64,000 nt of DNA from NCBI GenBank assembly GCA_947453725.1, contig CANGHH010000004.1, positions 124,001 to 188,000 on the forward strand, in the 5' to 3' direction. Positions 34,953 to 43,860 of the stretch are shown piece after piece. The notes beneath the pieces were generated by a model, which searched no databases, was not told the origin of the DNA, and saw only the letters and a list, made by a program, of their open reading frames with translations. The DNA is from Betaproteobacteria bacterium. Lineage in GTDB: Bacteria; Pseudomonadota; Gammaproteobacteria; Burkholderiales; Burkholderiaceae_C. A program made the translations under genes and the position numbers. Each line of letters begins with the position of its first letter. The stretch's first letter is position 1.

Positions 34953-37154
34953 ATGACCAGCTACCGCCGCGAAGGGACCCCGCCATCAGCCCCGCCCTCT
35001 GCGGGGCTGGCGGGCGATGCGGCTGCACAGACCGCGCCGCAGTTGCGCTCGGAAGTCATCCGCCAGTCGCACCGGCGCAGCGCCGCCCTGGGACTGTCGC
35101 GCGGCGAACGACTGGAATTCGGGCCGATGATGCGCAGCGACCTGATCGTGGCGCGCGAGCGCAACCAGCGGCTGTGCGTGCATGCCGCGCCGGTGATGCA
35201 GGTGCTCTTCGAGCAGATCGCGGGCACCGAGAGCATGATCGTGCTGACCGACTCGCACGGCACCATCCTGCACTCGGTCGGCGACGACGATTTCCTGGCC
35301 CGCGCCACCAAGGTCGCCCTGGCGCCCGGCGAGAACTGGGCCGAGCATGCCAAGGGCACCAACGCCATCGGCACCGCGCTGTTCGAGGAAAAGCCGACCC
35401 TCGTGCACGCCAACGAACACTACATCCACGCCAACAGTTTCCTGACCTGTTCGGCGGTGCCCATCTTCGACCCGCGCGGCCAGGTGCTGGGGGTGCTGGA
35501 CGTGACCGGCGACCACCGCGCCTACCACCAGCACACCATGGGGCTGGTCCGAATGTCGGCGCGGATGATCGAGAACCACTGGCTCAGCGACGACTACAAC
35601 CAGCACCTGCGGCTGCATTTCCACAGCCGGCCCGAATTCATCGGTACGCTGCTGGAAGGCATCATCGCGGTGGCGCCCGACGGCAAGATACTGGGCGGCA
35701 ACCGCAGCGCCATGGACCAGTTGGGCCTGAGCGGCAGCGCGCTGCGTGCGCAAACCCTGGCCGGCCTGTTCGGCACCAGCACGGCCGCGCTGCACGACCA
35801 CTTCCGCACGCCGCTGGCCGCGCCGATGCCGCTGAGGCTGCCGACCGGCCAGTACTTCTGCGTCAGCGCCCGGCTCGACTGGCTTGCGCAGCCGATGGTG
35901 TCGCACGTGGCACGCAGCGAGGCCGCCGCCAGCCGGCTGACGGCGGCCGCCGAGCCCGCGTCGGCCCTGGCGCTGCCGTCGCCCCCAGACGACCCCGTCT
36001 GCGCGGCTGTGGCGCCCCCGGGCACGGGCCTCCAGTACCTGTGCACGGGCGACCCGCAGATCGAACTGGTGGCGCAGAAGCTGCGTCGCGTCATCGACCG
36101 CGACATCCCGCTGCTGATCCTGGGCGAAACCGGCACCGGCAAGGAACTGGTGGCGCGCGCCGTGCACCAGGATTCGGCGCGCGCGCGCCAGCCTTTCGTG
36201 GCCGTGAATTGCGCTTCGATCCCCGAATCGCTGATCGAGGCCGAGCTCTTCGGCTACGAGGACGGCGCCTTCACGGGCGCGCGGCGCAAGGGCGCGCCGG
36301 GGCGCATCGTGCAGGCCAACGGCGGCACGCTGTTCCTGGACGAGATCGGCGACATGCCGCAAGCCCTGCAGGCGCGTTTGCTGCGCGTGCTGCAGGAGCG
36401 CAGCGTGACGCCGCTGGGCAGCGCCAAGACCATCACGGTGGATATCGCGGTCATCGGCGCCACCCACCGCAACCTGCGCGAAATGATCAACCGGCATGAA
36501 TTCCGCGAAGACCTGTATTACCGTCTGAACGGCCTGGCGCTGCGCCTGCCGCCGCTGCGCGAACGCAGCGACCTCGAAGTGGTAGCGCGGCGTATCGTGC
36601 TGGCCCACCGGCCCACCGACCCGCCCCACATCAGCCCGCAGGTGATGGACCTGTTCCGCCGCTACAGCTGGCCGGGCAACATCCGCCAGCTGGCCAATGT
36701 GCTGCGCACCGCGGCGGTGATGTCGGCCGGCGAACGCAGCATCACCACCGCCCACCTGTCGGACGACTTTCTGGAAGAAGCGCGCAGCCCCGCCCAGGCG
36801 GCCAACGCACCAGCAGGCCCGCCGACCGGCGCTTCGGTGGCCGAAGCCGTGATGCCGGCGCCGCTGGCCGGCGCCAAACCCGCGAACCACCCCGGGCCAG
36901 CCGGCTGGGACCAGCACCCACCGGCGAACGACCACCACGGCGCCGGCGAGCCGGTCGAACGCGCCGCCCGCCATGCACTGCCGCCGGCCGAACCGCTGCC
37001 GACGCGCACGCTGGACCAGGCCGAGACCGATCTGATCCGCAGCACGCTGCAGGCGCTGGGCGGCAACATCTCGGCGGCGTCGAAGCAACTGGGCATCAGC
37101 CGCAACACCATCTACCGCAAGCTGCGCTGGAACACCGCCCCGGGGGCGCCCTGA
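34953..37154 (+). CDS. Sigma-54-dependent activator, AcoR-like (GAF-AAA-Fis)
   Basis: 733-residue enhancer-binding protein. An N-terminal GAF-type sensor (about 75-215, NAIGTALFEEKP region) is followed by a PAS-like segment, an AAA+ domain with Walker A GETGTGKE near residue 388, the sigma-54 loop GAFTGA near 437, Walker B LFLDEIGD, and a C-terminal Fis-type helix-turn-helix (NISAASKQLGISRNTIYRKL). It is AcoR-type, the class that regulates alcohol and acetoin catabolism. The start MTSYRREGT at 34953 faces the pedF promoter. It is the evident regulator of the island. Confidence 0.93.
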   Translation: MTSYRREGTPPSAPPSAGLAGDAAAQTAPQLRSEVIRQSHRRSAALGLSRGERLEFGPMMRSDLIVARERNQRLCVHAAPVMQVLFEQIAGTESMIVLTDSHGTILHSVGDDDFLARATKVALAPGENWAEHAKGTNAIGTALFEEKPTLVHANEHYIHANSFLTCSAVPIFDPRGQVLGVLDVTGDHRAYHQHTMGLVRMSARMIENHWLSDDYNQHLRLHFHSRPEFIGTLLEGIIAVAPDGKILGGNRSAMDQLGLSGSALRAQTLAGLFGTSTAALHDHFRTPLAAPMPLRLPTGQYFCVSARLDWLAQPMVSHVARSEAAASRLTAAAEPASALALPSPPDDPVCAAVAPPGTGLQYLCTGDPQIELVAQKLRRVIDRDIPLLILGETGTGKELVARAVHQDSARARQPFVAVNCASIPESLIEAELFGYEDGAFTGARRKGAPGRIVQANGGTLFLDEIGDMPQALQARLLRVLQERSVTPLGSAKTITVDIAVIGATHRNLREMINRHEFREDLYYRLNGLALRLPPLRERSDLEVVARRIVLAHRPTDPPHISPQVMDLFRRYSWPGNIRQLANVLRTAAVMSAGERSITTAHLSDDFLEEARSPAQAANAPAGPPTGASVAEAVMPAPLAGAKPANHPGPAGWDQHPPANDHHGAGEPVERAARHALPPAEPLPTRTLDQAETDLIRSTLQALGGNISAASKQLGISRNTIYRKLRWNTAPGAP

Positions 37155-37167
37155 AGGCGCCACGCGT

Positions 37168-38151
37168 TCAGCGGAAGATCGTCGGTTCCAGGGCCAGCCA
37201 CAGGTGCTGAACGTTCAGCGGATGGCGCAGCGCGTAGCCCGGCAAGGGCTGCCAGGCGGGCAGGTCCAGGGGCGAGGCTCCCCACAAGTCGCCGCGCGCC
37301 AGGGCCGCTTCGGTGGCGGCCTGCAAGGCCTGCAGGTAATCGATGTGGGCGTCGATGTCGCGGGCATGGCCGAAGCCGCCTTGCTCGCCCAGCAGCGGCG
37401 AGCCGGCCGCCCAGTCGCGCAGTGCGCGCCAGCTGGCGAGCAGCAAGTCCGCCCGACTGCCGCGCAGCTCGGGCACGTCGCCGACCCACAGCAGGCCTTG
37501 CGCCAGCACGAGGGGGTCGGCGCCCCGCAGGCGCAGCACCAGCGTGCGTTCAGGGACGCTGCGCGGCAAGGCCAGCCAGTCGAAAGGCCCGAGGCGGCCC
37601 GTGGTCTGGCCCTCGCGACCGACCGGTCGCGTCGGTGCGCGGATGGCCGCGGGCTGCAGGCTCGCGCCGGCCGCACCCAGCTGGTCCTTCAAGCGCGCCT
37701 GACAGACCCCGCAACGGGCCTGCATCGCCCGCGCCACATCGGGCAGGGCCCACAGCCGGGCGCCGGGAAAGGCCCCGTTGCCCATCGCCAGTTCGGGCGC
37801 AGCGCGGGTGTTGACGATGTCGGTGACGCTGCGGTGCAGGGTCCACCGCACGGCACAGGCCAAGGCTGCGCCGAAGGCCGGCGTGGGCCCGCTGCCGACC
37901 AGCCACAGCCGCGCGCCGTCGCCCACCAGCAGCAGCTGCACCGTGCGCCCGGCGTTGGCTGCGTCGGGCTCGCCGCGCTCCGCAGCCACCCACCAGCGCT
38001 GCCGGCCCAGCGGCTGCAAGGCCGGCAAGGGCCCCGCCTCCGCCCGCTGCGCACAGGCGGTGGCGGCCTGTGCGGGGTGCAACCCGCACAGCAGGCTCCA
38101 CAAGGCGGCGAAACAGGCCCCGTGGAATCCCGTGGGCCTGTGCCGCTGCAC
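37168..38151 (-). CDS. Degenerate metallo-beta-lactamase-fold protein of the quinoprotein relay type
   Basis: 327-residue secreted protein from GTG at 38151 (an ATG at 38253 would add 34 residues); signal sequence ends near PAQAA. The body aligns with the SoxH-related quinoprotein-relay hydrolases: NTRAAPELAMGNGAF occupies the place of NTHxHPDHxxGNAAF, and the C-terminus DIDAHIDYLQALQAA...LPGYALRHPLNVQHLW is typical. All four ligands of the HxHxDH motif are replaced (R116, A118, E120, L121), and no PxHG motif is visible. It should not bind zinc in the normal way. Convergent with the activator gene; divergent from the ExbB-like operon. Confidence 0.78.
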   Translation of the reverse strand: MQRHRPTGFHGACFAALWSLLCGLHPAQAATACAQRAEAGPLPALQPLGRQRWWVAAERGEPDAANAGRTVQLLLVGDGARLWLVGSGPTPAFGAALACAVRWTLHRSVTDIVNTRAAPELAMGNGAFPGARLWALPDVARAMQARCGVCQARLKDQLGAAGASLQPAAIRAPTRPVGREGQTTGRLGPFDWLALPRSVPERTLVLRLRGADPLVLAQGLLWVGDVPELRGSRADLLLASWRALRDWAAGSPLLGEQGGFGHARDIDAHIDYLQALQAATEAALARGDLWGASPLDLPAWQPLPGYALRHPLNVQHLWLALEPTIFR

Positions 38152-38221
38152 CTGGTCCGATTTGGAACAGGCACAGCCGCCGGACCGCTTGAAAACACGC
38201 CGCCAGCACGCTGCAGCGTGG

Positions 38222-38237
38222 CGGCATGGGTATTGCA
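38222..38237 (+). promoter_or_regulatory. Sigma-54 promoter of the ExbB-like/TonB operon
   Basis: CGGCATGGGTATTGCA keeps GG and GC at the exact -24/-12 spacing (cGGCAt-N5-TTGCA). It is 90 nt before the ExbB-like start. A nested inverted repeat (CCTGGTCC/GGAACAGG, CTGTGCC/GGCACAG) lies about 50-80 nt upstream and may be an activator site; that is tentative. Confidence 0.7.
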
Positions 38238-38326
38238 GAACGGCTTTGCGCATCACCGGCCAACTGCAAGCAAGCTCTCTGCCGGGCCCGGCTGGTGCCC
38301 ACCCTGACCTCTGCGCGCCCCCTGAC

Positions 38327-39052
38327 GTGAACCCTTCTTCCCGCTTCGCCCGACTCGCCGCCCCGCGCCGCCGCGCCCCGCAACCGGTGGCCCTGCCCGA
38401 ACCGCTGTGGCTGGAATGGCTGGCCCTCGGCGGGGTGCTGGCCTTCGCGACCTGGCTGCTCGGCGCGCGCGGCGTCTGGGGCCTGCTGCTGCGCTCGGAT
38501 CCGACCGGCATCACGCTGGTCATCATCGTGCTGTTCGGCGCATCCACGCTGTGGTGCGGCGCGCGGGCGCGGGTCCTCCATCGACAGCGCTCGGCGCTGG
38601 CCTTGCAGCAGCAGGCCAGCGCCGCGCCCGGCCCTGAAGGCGACCCCGACTGGTCGGCCGACTACTGTCGCGCGCTGGCCGGGCCGCAGGGAGACAGCGC
38701 GACGGCGCTCGACCTGCTGCTGGAACAGACCCACGGCCCGCATGTCACCGCCTGGTGGGTCAACGGCATCCAGCTGAAGCTGGGGCTGCTGGGCAAGGTC
38801 ATCGGCTTCTCGATCCTGGCGCTGAACATCGGCAGCCTGCAGAGCTTCGACCCGGCGCAGTCGCAGGACCTGCTGCGCAGCCTGACCACCGGCCTGGGCG
38901 TGGCGCTGCTGACGACGATGGTCGGCCTGGTCGGCAACATCCTGCTGGGCCTGCAGCTGACACGGCTGGACCGCTACGCCGACGCGCTGGTGGCCGACAT
39001 CCAGCGGCTGGGCCTGGCCCGGCAAGCCGCAGCGGCAGAGGGCCGCGCTTGA
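38327..39052 (+). CDS. MotA/TolQ/ExbB-family proton channel protein
   Basis: 241 residues from GTG 38327. Two N-terminal membrane helices (about 25-45 and 55-78), a cytosolic segment, and the conserved proton-channel pair GLLGKVIGFSILALNIGSL and TTGLGVALLTTMVGLVGNI. It matches ExbB/TolQ/MotA helices 3-4. With the next gene it would form a proton-driven motor in the inner membrane. First gene of a five-gene operon ending in a TonB receptor. Confidence 0.82.
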   Translation: MNPSSRFARLAAPRRRAPQPVALPEPLWLEWLALGGVLAFATWLLGARGVWGLLLRSDPTGITLVIIVLFGASTLWCGARARVLHRQRSALALQQQASAAPGPEGDPDWSADYCRALAGPQGDSATALDLLLEQTHGPHVTAWWVNGIQLKLGLLGKVIGFSILALNIGSLQSFDPAQSQDLLRSLTTGLGVALLTTMVGLVGNILLGLQLTRLDRYADALVADIQRLGLARQAAAAEGRA

Positions 39053-39054
39053 CG

Positions 39055-39660
39055 ATGCGCCGCCGAAGGCCGGGCCGCGAGGCCGAGGTCGACCCCTTCT
39101 ACGACATGTTGTTCAACATGCTGATCGCCTTCGTCTTCTGTTTCATCATCGCGCTGCTGGCGATGAACCCGAAGGCGCTGAAGGCCGGCGACATCCCGTC
39201 GAAGGCCGAGTACATCGTCAACGTCAGCTGGCCCGACCGCAACCCCAACGACATCGACACCTGGGTCCAGGACCCGGGCGGCAACCTGGTCTGGTTCCGT
39301 GCCCGCGAAGCCGGCTTGATGTATCTCGACCGCGACGACCGCGGCGACGCCAACGACGCCATCGTCATCAACGGCCAGCGCATCCAGAGCCCCTTCCGCC
39401 AGGAGGTGGTGACACTGCGCGGCATCGTGCCCGGCGAGTTCACGGTCAACGTGCAGTACTACCAGTCGCGCGACGGCCAGCCGGTGGAGGTGACGGTCTC
39501 GGTGATCAAGGTCAACCCCAAGGCCGAGGTCGTCTTCTACGGCCAATTGAAGCTGGCGCGCCAGGGCGACGAAGCCACCGCGGCGCGCTTCACGCTGCTG
39601 CCCGACGGCAGCGTGGTCAACGTCAACACCCTGCCCAAATCACTGGTCCAAAGACTATGA
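39055..39660 (+). CDS. ExbD/TolR-like single-helix protein with an unusual periplasmic domain
   Basis: 201 residues: a basic N-terminus (MRRRRPGREAE) and one helix with DPFYDMLFNMLIAFVF. The P-F-x-D pattern puts Asp17 where ExbD/TolR carry their proton-binding Asp (PFIDV). The periplasmic domain (about 45-201) has SWPDRNPNDIDTWVQDPGGN and looks like a beta-sandwich, not the usual ExbD/TolR domain. It starts 2 nt after the ExbB-like stop. The call rests on the helix pattern and gene order. Confidence 0.72.
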   Translation: MRRRRPGREAEVDPFYDMLFNMLIAFVFCFIIALLAMNPKALKAGDIPSKAEYIVNVSWPDRNPNDIDTWVQDPGGNLVWFRAREAGLMYLDRDDRGDANDAIVINGQRIQSPFRQEVVTLRGIVPGEFTVNVQYYQSRDGQPVEVTVSVIKVNPKAEVVFYGQLKLARQGDEATAARFTLLPDGSVVNVNTLPKSLVQRL

Positions 39661-40151
39661 CCCTGCCTGTCGTTCTGAGCTTTGCCGCGCTGGCCTTCAT
39701 CGCGCTGCTGGCGCTGCTGTGGTCGCGCTGGCCGGCGTGGCTGAAGGGCCTGCTGGTGGTCGGCGTGACGGCCTTCTATTTCTTCGCCAACGACGTGGTC
39801 CACAGCGTCTGGGGCTGGCCCAGCAGCGACGCCCTGCCCGCGCGCTTCGTGCTGCTGGCGGCGGTCATCGAAGAGCCCAGCAACAAGACGCCGGGCGCGC
39901 TATTCGTGTGGGTCAACGCGCTGGAAGACGGCAAGCCGGCCGCCCAGCCGCGGGCCTACAGACTGGCCTACGCGAAAGACCTGCACGCGCTGCTGAACGA
40001 GGGCCTGAAGAAGGTGCGCGAAGGGGTCAGCCAGTACGGCACCAGCGAGCCCAAGGTCGGCAAGGGCGGTATGAGCTGGCTGCGCCCGGGCAACGACGAA
40101 CAGGCCGTGAAGCTGCGTGACCTGCCGTCCCCGCAGCTACCCGAAAAATGA
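39657..40151 (+). CDS. Unknown membrane protein, two N-terminal helices
   Basis: 164 residues: two hydrophobic helices (about 3-22 and 30-48), then a soluble domain with FVLLAAVIEEPSNKTPGALFVWVNALEDG and a C-terminal tail rich in polar residues. I do not recognise it. It overlaps the ExbD-like gene by four bases (ATGA) and the following lipoprotein gene by four, so it is translated in coupling with both. A structural part of the putative transport complex is the simplest reading. Confidence 0.7.
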   Translation: MTLPVVLSFAALAFIALLALLWSRWPAWLKGLLVVGVTAFYFFANDVVHSVWGWPSSDALPARFVLLAAVIEEPSNKTPGALFVWVNALEDGKPAAQPRAYRLAYAKDLHALLNEGLKKVREGVSQYGTSEPKVGKGGMSWLRPGNDEQAVKLRDLPSPQLPEK

Positions 40152-40858
40152 AGCACCCTGCCCTGCTGGCGACCGCCTGTTTCCTGCTCGCCGGCTGCAC
40201 CGCAAAGCCACCAGCCGACGCGCTGTTCCCGCTGGAGGGCGGGCACCGCTGGACCTACCGCGTGACCACGCTGAGCGGCGACGACAGCATCGAGCGCGAG
40301 ACGCTGACGCTGCGCACCCTGGGCGCCGAGGCCCTGCCGCTGCTGGACACGAAGAGCGCCTGGCGCCGGCGCAGCGACAGCGGCATCGACTACTGGCTGC
40401 GCGCCGATGAGACCGGCATCTACCGCGTGGCCAGCAAGACCGACATCCAGGTCGAAGCGGTGCTCGACAAACCGCTGCGCTTCGTCTTGAAAGCCCCCTA
40501 TACCGTGGGCACGCAGTGGCAGGCCACGACCACCTCCTACCTGCTGATGCGGCGCAGCGAATTCCCGCGCGAGATCCGCCACAGCCACCCGAGCATCCCG
40601 ATGAACTACCAGATCGAGGCCGTGGACGGGCGCATCGACACACCGGCCGGCCCCTTCACGAACTGCCTGCGCGTGAAAGGCGTCGGCAGCGTGCGCGTCT
40701 ACGCCGACCCGGCCAGCGGCTGGCGCGACCTGCCGCTGACCAGCACCGAGTGGTACTGCAAAGGCGTCGGCCTGGTGAAGGTGCAGCGTGACGAGCCCGC
40801 GCAGTCGGCTTTCCTGACCGGCGGCTCGCGCACGCTGGAGCTGGAGTCCTGGGAATGA
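40148..40858 (+). CDS. Periplasmic lipoprotein of unknown function
   Basis: 236 residues with a lipobox LLAGC (Cys17) and a globular beta-rich domain: FPLEGGHRWTYRV, KAPYTVGTQWQATTTSY and NCLRVKGVGSVRVYADPASGW. The fold resembles the small beta-sandwich of DUF3108-type proteins, but I cannot assign it firmly. ATGA overlaps on both sides place it between the unknown membrane protein and the receptor. It may bind the imported ligand or anchor the complex. Confidence 0.7.
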   Translation: MKHPALLATACFLLAGCTAKPPADALFPLEGGHRWTYRVTTLSGDDSIERETLTLRTLGAEALPLLDTKSAWRRRSDSGIDYWLRADETGIYRVASKTDIQVEAVLDKPLRFVLKAPYTVGTQWQATTTSYLLMRRSEFPREIRHSHPSIPMNYQIEAVDGRIDTPAGPFTNCLRVKGVGSVRVYADPASGWRDLPLTSTEWYCKGVGLVKVQRDEPAQSAFLTGGSRTLELESWE

Positions 40859-43455
40859 AGCGGGCCGCGCCGGCTGGTTTCAGGGTGACCGCCACGGCTG
40901 CGGCCTGCGCGGCGTGGGCCACCTTGTTGGGCGCGGGGTCGGCGGCCGCGCAACAGGTGGCTGCCGTCGCCGTGCAGCGCATCGAGATCATCGGCACCAC
41001 GCCGCTGCACGGCCTGGGCAGCGCGGCCGGCCAGTTGCCGTCGAACGTCCAGACCGCCAACGCCGACGCGCTGGACCGCAGCCACGCGCTCGACCTGGCC
41101 GCCTACCTGAACCGCGCGCTGGGCAGCGTCAGCCTGGGCGATCTGCAAGGCAACGCCTACCAGCCCGACGTCAACTTCCGCGGCTACACCGCTTCGCCGC
41201 TCCTGGGCACGCCGCAGGGTTTGTCGGTTTACCTGGACGGCGTGCGCATGAACCAGCCATTCGGCGACGTGGTCAACTGGGATTTGATTCCCCGCGCGGC
41301 CATCGCGCAAGTCACGCTGATGCCCGGCAGCAACCCGCTGTTCGGCCTGAACACGCTGGGCGGCGCGCTGGCCGTGCAGACCAAGACCGGCCTCACCGAC
41401 CCCGGCACCACGGTGCAATTGCTGGCCGGCGCGCACCGGCGTGCGGGGGTGGAATTCGAGCACGGCTTCAGCCGCCTGGGCGGCGACAGCAGCCCCGGCG
41501 GGCTGAACGGCTACATCACTGGCAACCGCTTCCATGAACAGGGCTGGCGGGCGACCACGCCGTCCGACATCAGCCAGCTCTTCGGCACGCTGGGCTACAC
41601 CGCAGCGCGCAGCGCCGAACCCGGCGCCGGACCCAGCGCCGGCCGCAGCGAGTGGCGCCTCAGTGCCGCCGTGGCCGACAACCGCCTCACCGGCAGCGGC
41701 TTGCAGGAACAAGGCGCGTTGCAGCGCGACTGGGCCGGCGCCTACACCACGCCCGACACCACGCGCAACCGTTCGCTGCTGCTGGCCGCCTCGGCGCGGC
41801 ATGCGTTCGACAGCGGGCTGGCACTGGCCGTCAACGCGCACGCGCGGCGGCTGAACACCCGCACCCTCAACGGCGACCTCAACGAAGCCGCGCTGGACCA
41901 AGCCGTCTACCAACCCGGCGCCGCGGAACTTGCCGCCCTGGCCGTCGCCGGCTACACGGGCGTGCCGGTCAGCGGCGCCAGCGCCGCCAGCACACCCTTC
42001 CCGCAGTGGCGCTGCGTGGCCCATGTGCTGCTCAACGAAGAGCCGAACGAAAAGTGCACCGGGCTGATCAACCGCACGGCCACCGTGCAAAGCGACGGCG
42101 GCCTGACCATCGAGATGTCTGCCATGCCGCACTGGGCCGGCGTCGACCATCGCGCGGTGCTGGGCCTGGGCTACGACGCCAGCCGCGTGCAATTCACGCA
42201 GGGCACTCAGTTCGGGTTCATCAACCCTGACCGCTCGGTCACGGCCCCTGCCGGCAGCGGGCCCGGCGCCTTTGCCGACGGCACGCAGCATTCCGAGAAC
42301 GCCTACGACGCCCGTGTGGCGCTGACCAGCCGCGCACAAACCGCCAGCGCCTACGCCAGCGACACCTTGGCGCTCAACGCCCAAACGCTGCTGACGCTGG
42401 CCGGCCGCTACAACCGCAACAGCGTGCAGCTGCGCGACGGGATCACGCACGGCGGCGGCCCCGGCTCGCTGGACGGCAACCACCGTTTTGCCCGCTTCAA
42501 CCCGGCCGTCGGGGTCCTTTGGACAGCCAGCCCCGCGCTCAGCGCCTACGCCGGCGCCAACCAGGGCAGCCGCGCACCCACGGCGGTGGAACTGGGCTGC
42601 GCCGACCCGGCCAGCCCCTGCAAACTGCCGAATGCATTCGCCGGCGACCCACCCTTGCGGCAGGTGGTGACCACGACAGTGGAGGCCGGCCTGCGCGGCA
42701 GCGTCAAGACCGCAGCGCTGGGGGATGTGGCGTGGAACTTCGGCCTCTTTCGCGCCGTCAACCGCGACGACCTGCTCTTCGTTTCGGACAACGCCAGCGG
42801 CTACGGCTACTTCAAGAATTTCGGCCTGACGCGCCGCCAGGGCCTCGAAGCAGGCCTGACCGTGAAGCCCGGCGCGGCGTTCAGCGTGGGCGGCAACCTC
42901 ACGCTGCTGGACGCCACCTACCGCAGCCCCGAGGTGGTGGGCGGTGCCGGCAACAGCAGCAACGGTTCGGCGTTGGCCGGCTTTCCGGGCACCGACGGCA
43001 CCATCGCGATACGCCCCGGCAACCGCATACCGCTGCTGCCGCGCGGCCAGTTGAAACTGTTCGCCGGGTGGGAAGTGAACGCGCAGTGGCAACTGAGCGG
43101 CGACCTCAACGCCGCCACCGGCGCACCCGCGCGCGGCAATGAAAACGGCCAGCACCAGCCTGACGGCGTGAACTACACCGGGTCCGGCCGCAGCGCGGGC
43201 TACGCGGTGCTGAACGCGGGCGTGGAGTGGCAGCCCACGCCGCGCTGGCGGGTCTTCGCGCAGCTCAACAACTTGCTGGACGCGCGCTACAGCAGCGCTG
43301 CGCAGCTGGGGGCCAACGGCTTCGACGCACAGGGCCGCTACGTCGCCCGCCCGCTGCCACGCAACGCCAACGGCGACTACCCGCTGGTGCGCAGCACCTT
43401 CCTGGCACCGGGCGCGCCGCGCACCGGCTGGGTGGGCTTGCGCATCACGCTCTGA
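40855..43455 (+). CDS. TonB-dependent outer-membrane receptor 2
   Basis: 866 residues: signal peptide ending AAAQ, TonB-box-like VQRIEIIGTTPL, plug with NFRGYTASPLLGTPQGLSVYLDGVRMN and MPGSNPLFGLNTLGGA, barrel ending near TGWVGLRITL. Two Cys in WRCVAHVLLNEEPNEKCTG could form a loop disulfide. It is the last gene of the operon (ATGA overlap with the lipoprotein). Receptors of this length move large chelates. In this context a lanthanide, copper or PQQ-linked compound is plausible. Confidence 0.9.
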   Translation: MKRAAPAGFRVTATAAACAAWATLLGAGSAAAQQVAAVAVQRIEIIGTTPLHGLGSAAGQLPSNVQTANADALDRSHALDLAAYLNRALGSVSLGDLQGNAYQPDVNFRGYTASPLLGTPQGLSVYLDGVRMNQPFGDVVNWDLIPRAAIAQVTLMPGSNPLFGLNTLGGALAVQTKTGLTDPGTTVQLLAGAHRRAGVEFEHGFSRLGGDSSPGGLNGYITGNRFHEQGWRATTPSDISQLFGTLGYTAARSAEPGAGPSAGRSEWRLSAAVADNRLTGSGLQEQGALQRDWAGAYTTPDTTRNRSLLLAASARHAFDSGLALAVNAHARRLNTRTLNGDLNEAALDQAVYQPGAAELAALAVAGYTGVPVSGASAASTPFPQWRCVAHVLLNEEPNEKCTGLINRTATVQSDGGLTIEMSAMPHWAGVDHRAVLGLGYDASRVQFTQGTQFGFINPDRSVTAPAGSGPGAFADGTQHSENAYDARVALTSRAQTASAYASDTLALNAQTLLTLAGRYNRNSVQLRDGITHGGGPGSLDGNHRFARFNPAVGVLWTASPALSAYAGANQGSRAPTAVELGCADPASPCKLPNAFAGDPPLRQVVTTTVEAGLRGSVKTAALGDVAWNFGLFRAVNRDDLLFVSDNASGYGYFKNFGLTRRQGLEAGLTVKPGAAFSVGGNLTLLDATYRSPEVVGGAGNSSNGSALAGFPGTDGTIAIRPGNRIPLLPRGQLKLFAGWEVNAQWQLSGDLNAATGAPARGNENGQHQPDGVNYTGSGRSAGYAVLNAGVEWQPTPRWRVFAQLNNLLDARYSSAAQLGANGFDAQGRYVARPLPRNANGDYPLVRSTFLAPGAPRTGWVGLRITL

Positions 43456-43468
43456 ACCACAAAGAAAA

Positions 43469-43491
43469 ACGGCAGGCCCGCGGCCCGCCGT
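43469..43491 (-). terminator. Terminator for the HiPIP/dehydrogenase operon
   Basis: ACGGCAGGCC-CGC-GGCCCGCCGT: a ten-pair stem with one mismatch. On the minus strand it runs into T5-C-T3 (43469-43461), a proper U-tract. The plus-strand TonB receptor gene ends just before it and could share the hairpin. Confidence 0.82.
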
Positions 43492-43512
43492 TCGGTCTGG
43501 CTGCTGAGACCA

Positions 43513-43836
43513 TCAGCCCGGCGCTTTGGCCCAGGCACTGCACCAGCCGCCCTGGGCGATGTGCTTGCGGCCGAACATCGCGCAGCCGGCCCAGGCGTCG
43601 GTCGGCTTGCCCTGCCAGAACGAGCAGTTGGCGCATTGCTGCTGCACGTCGTGCTTCGGGTACTTCTTGCCGTCCACCTTGTGGGTGTCTTGCTTGTACC
43701 CCAGCGCGACGGCCTGTTCGTCGGCTTCGTCGACATGCGCGCCGGCCTGCGCGAAGGCTGGCGTGACGACCGGCGAGGCGCCCACCGCGACGCCGGTGGC
43801 GATGATGAAATTGCGTCGTGTGGGGCGCATCGTCAT
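43513..43836 (-). CDS. High-potential iron-sulfur protein (HiPIP)
   Basis: 107 residues with a twin-arginine leader (TRRNFIIATG) and cleavage near AFAQ. The four cluster ligands are C68-x2-C71-x13-C85-x13-C99. HiPIPs carry single electrons in the periplasm, mainly in photosynthetic or other Burkholderiales. GGAG lies 7 nt upstream of the ATG at 43836. It follows the PQQ dehydrogenase by 24 nt, so the two are co-expressed and it may be its electron acceptor or the link to the oxidase. Confidence 0.92.
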   Translation of the reverse strand: MTMRPTRRNFIIATGVAVGASPVVTPAFAQAGAHVDEADEQAVALGYKQDTHKVDGKKYPKHDVQQQCANCSFWQGKPTDAWAGCAMFGRKHIAQGGWCSAWAKAPG

Positions 43837-43860
43837 GTCCAGACTCCTGGTAGCGGGCGT

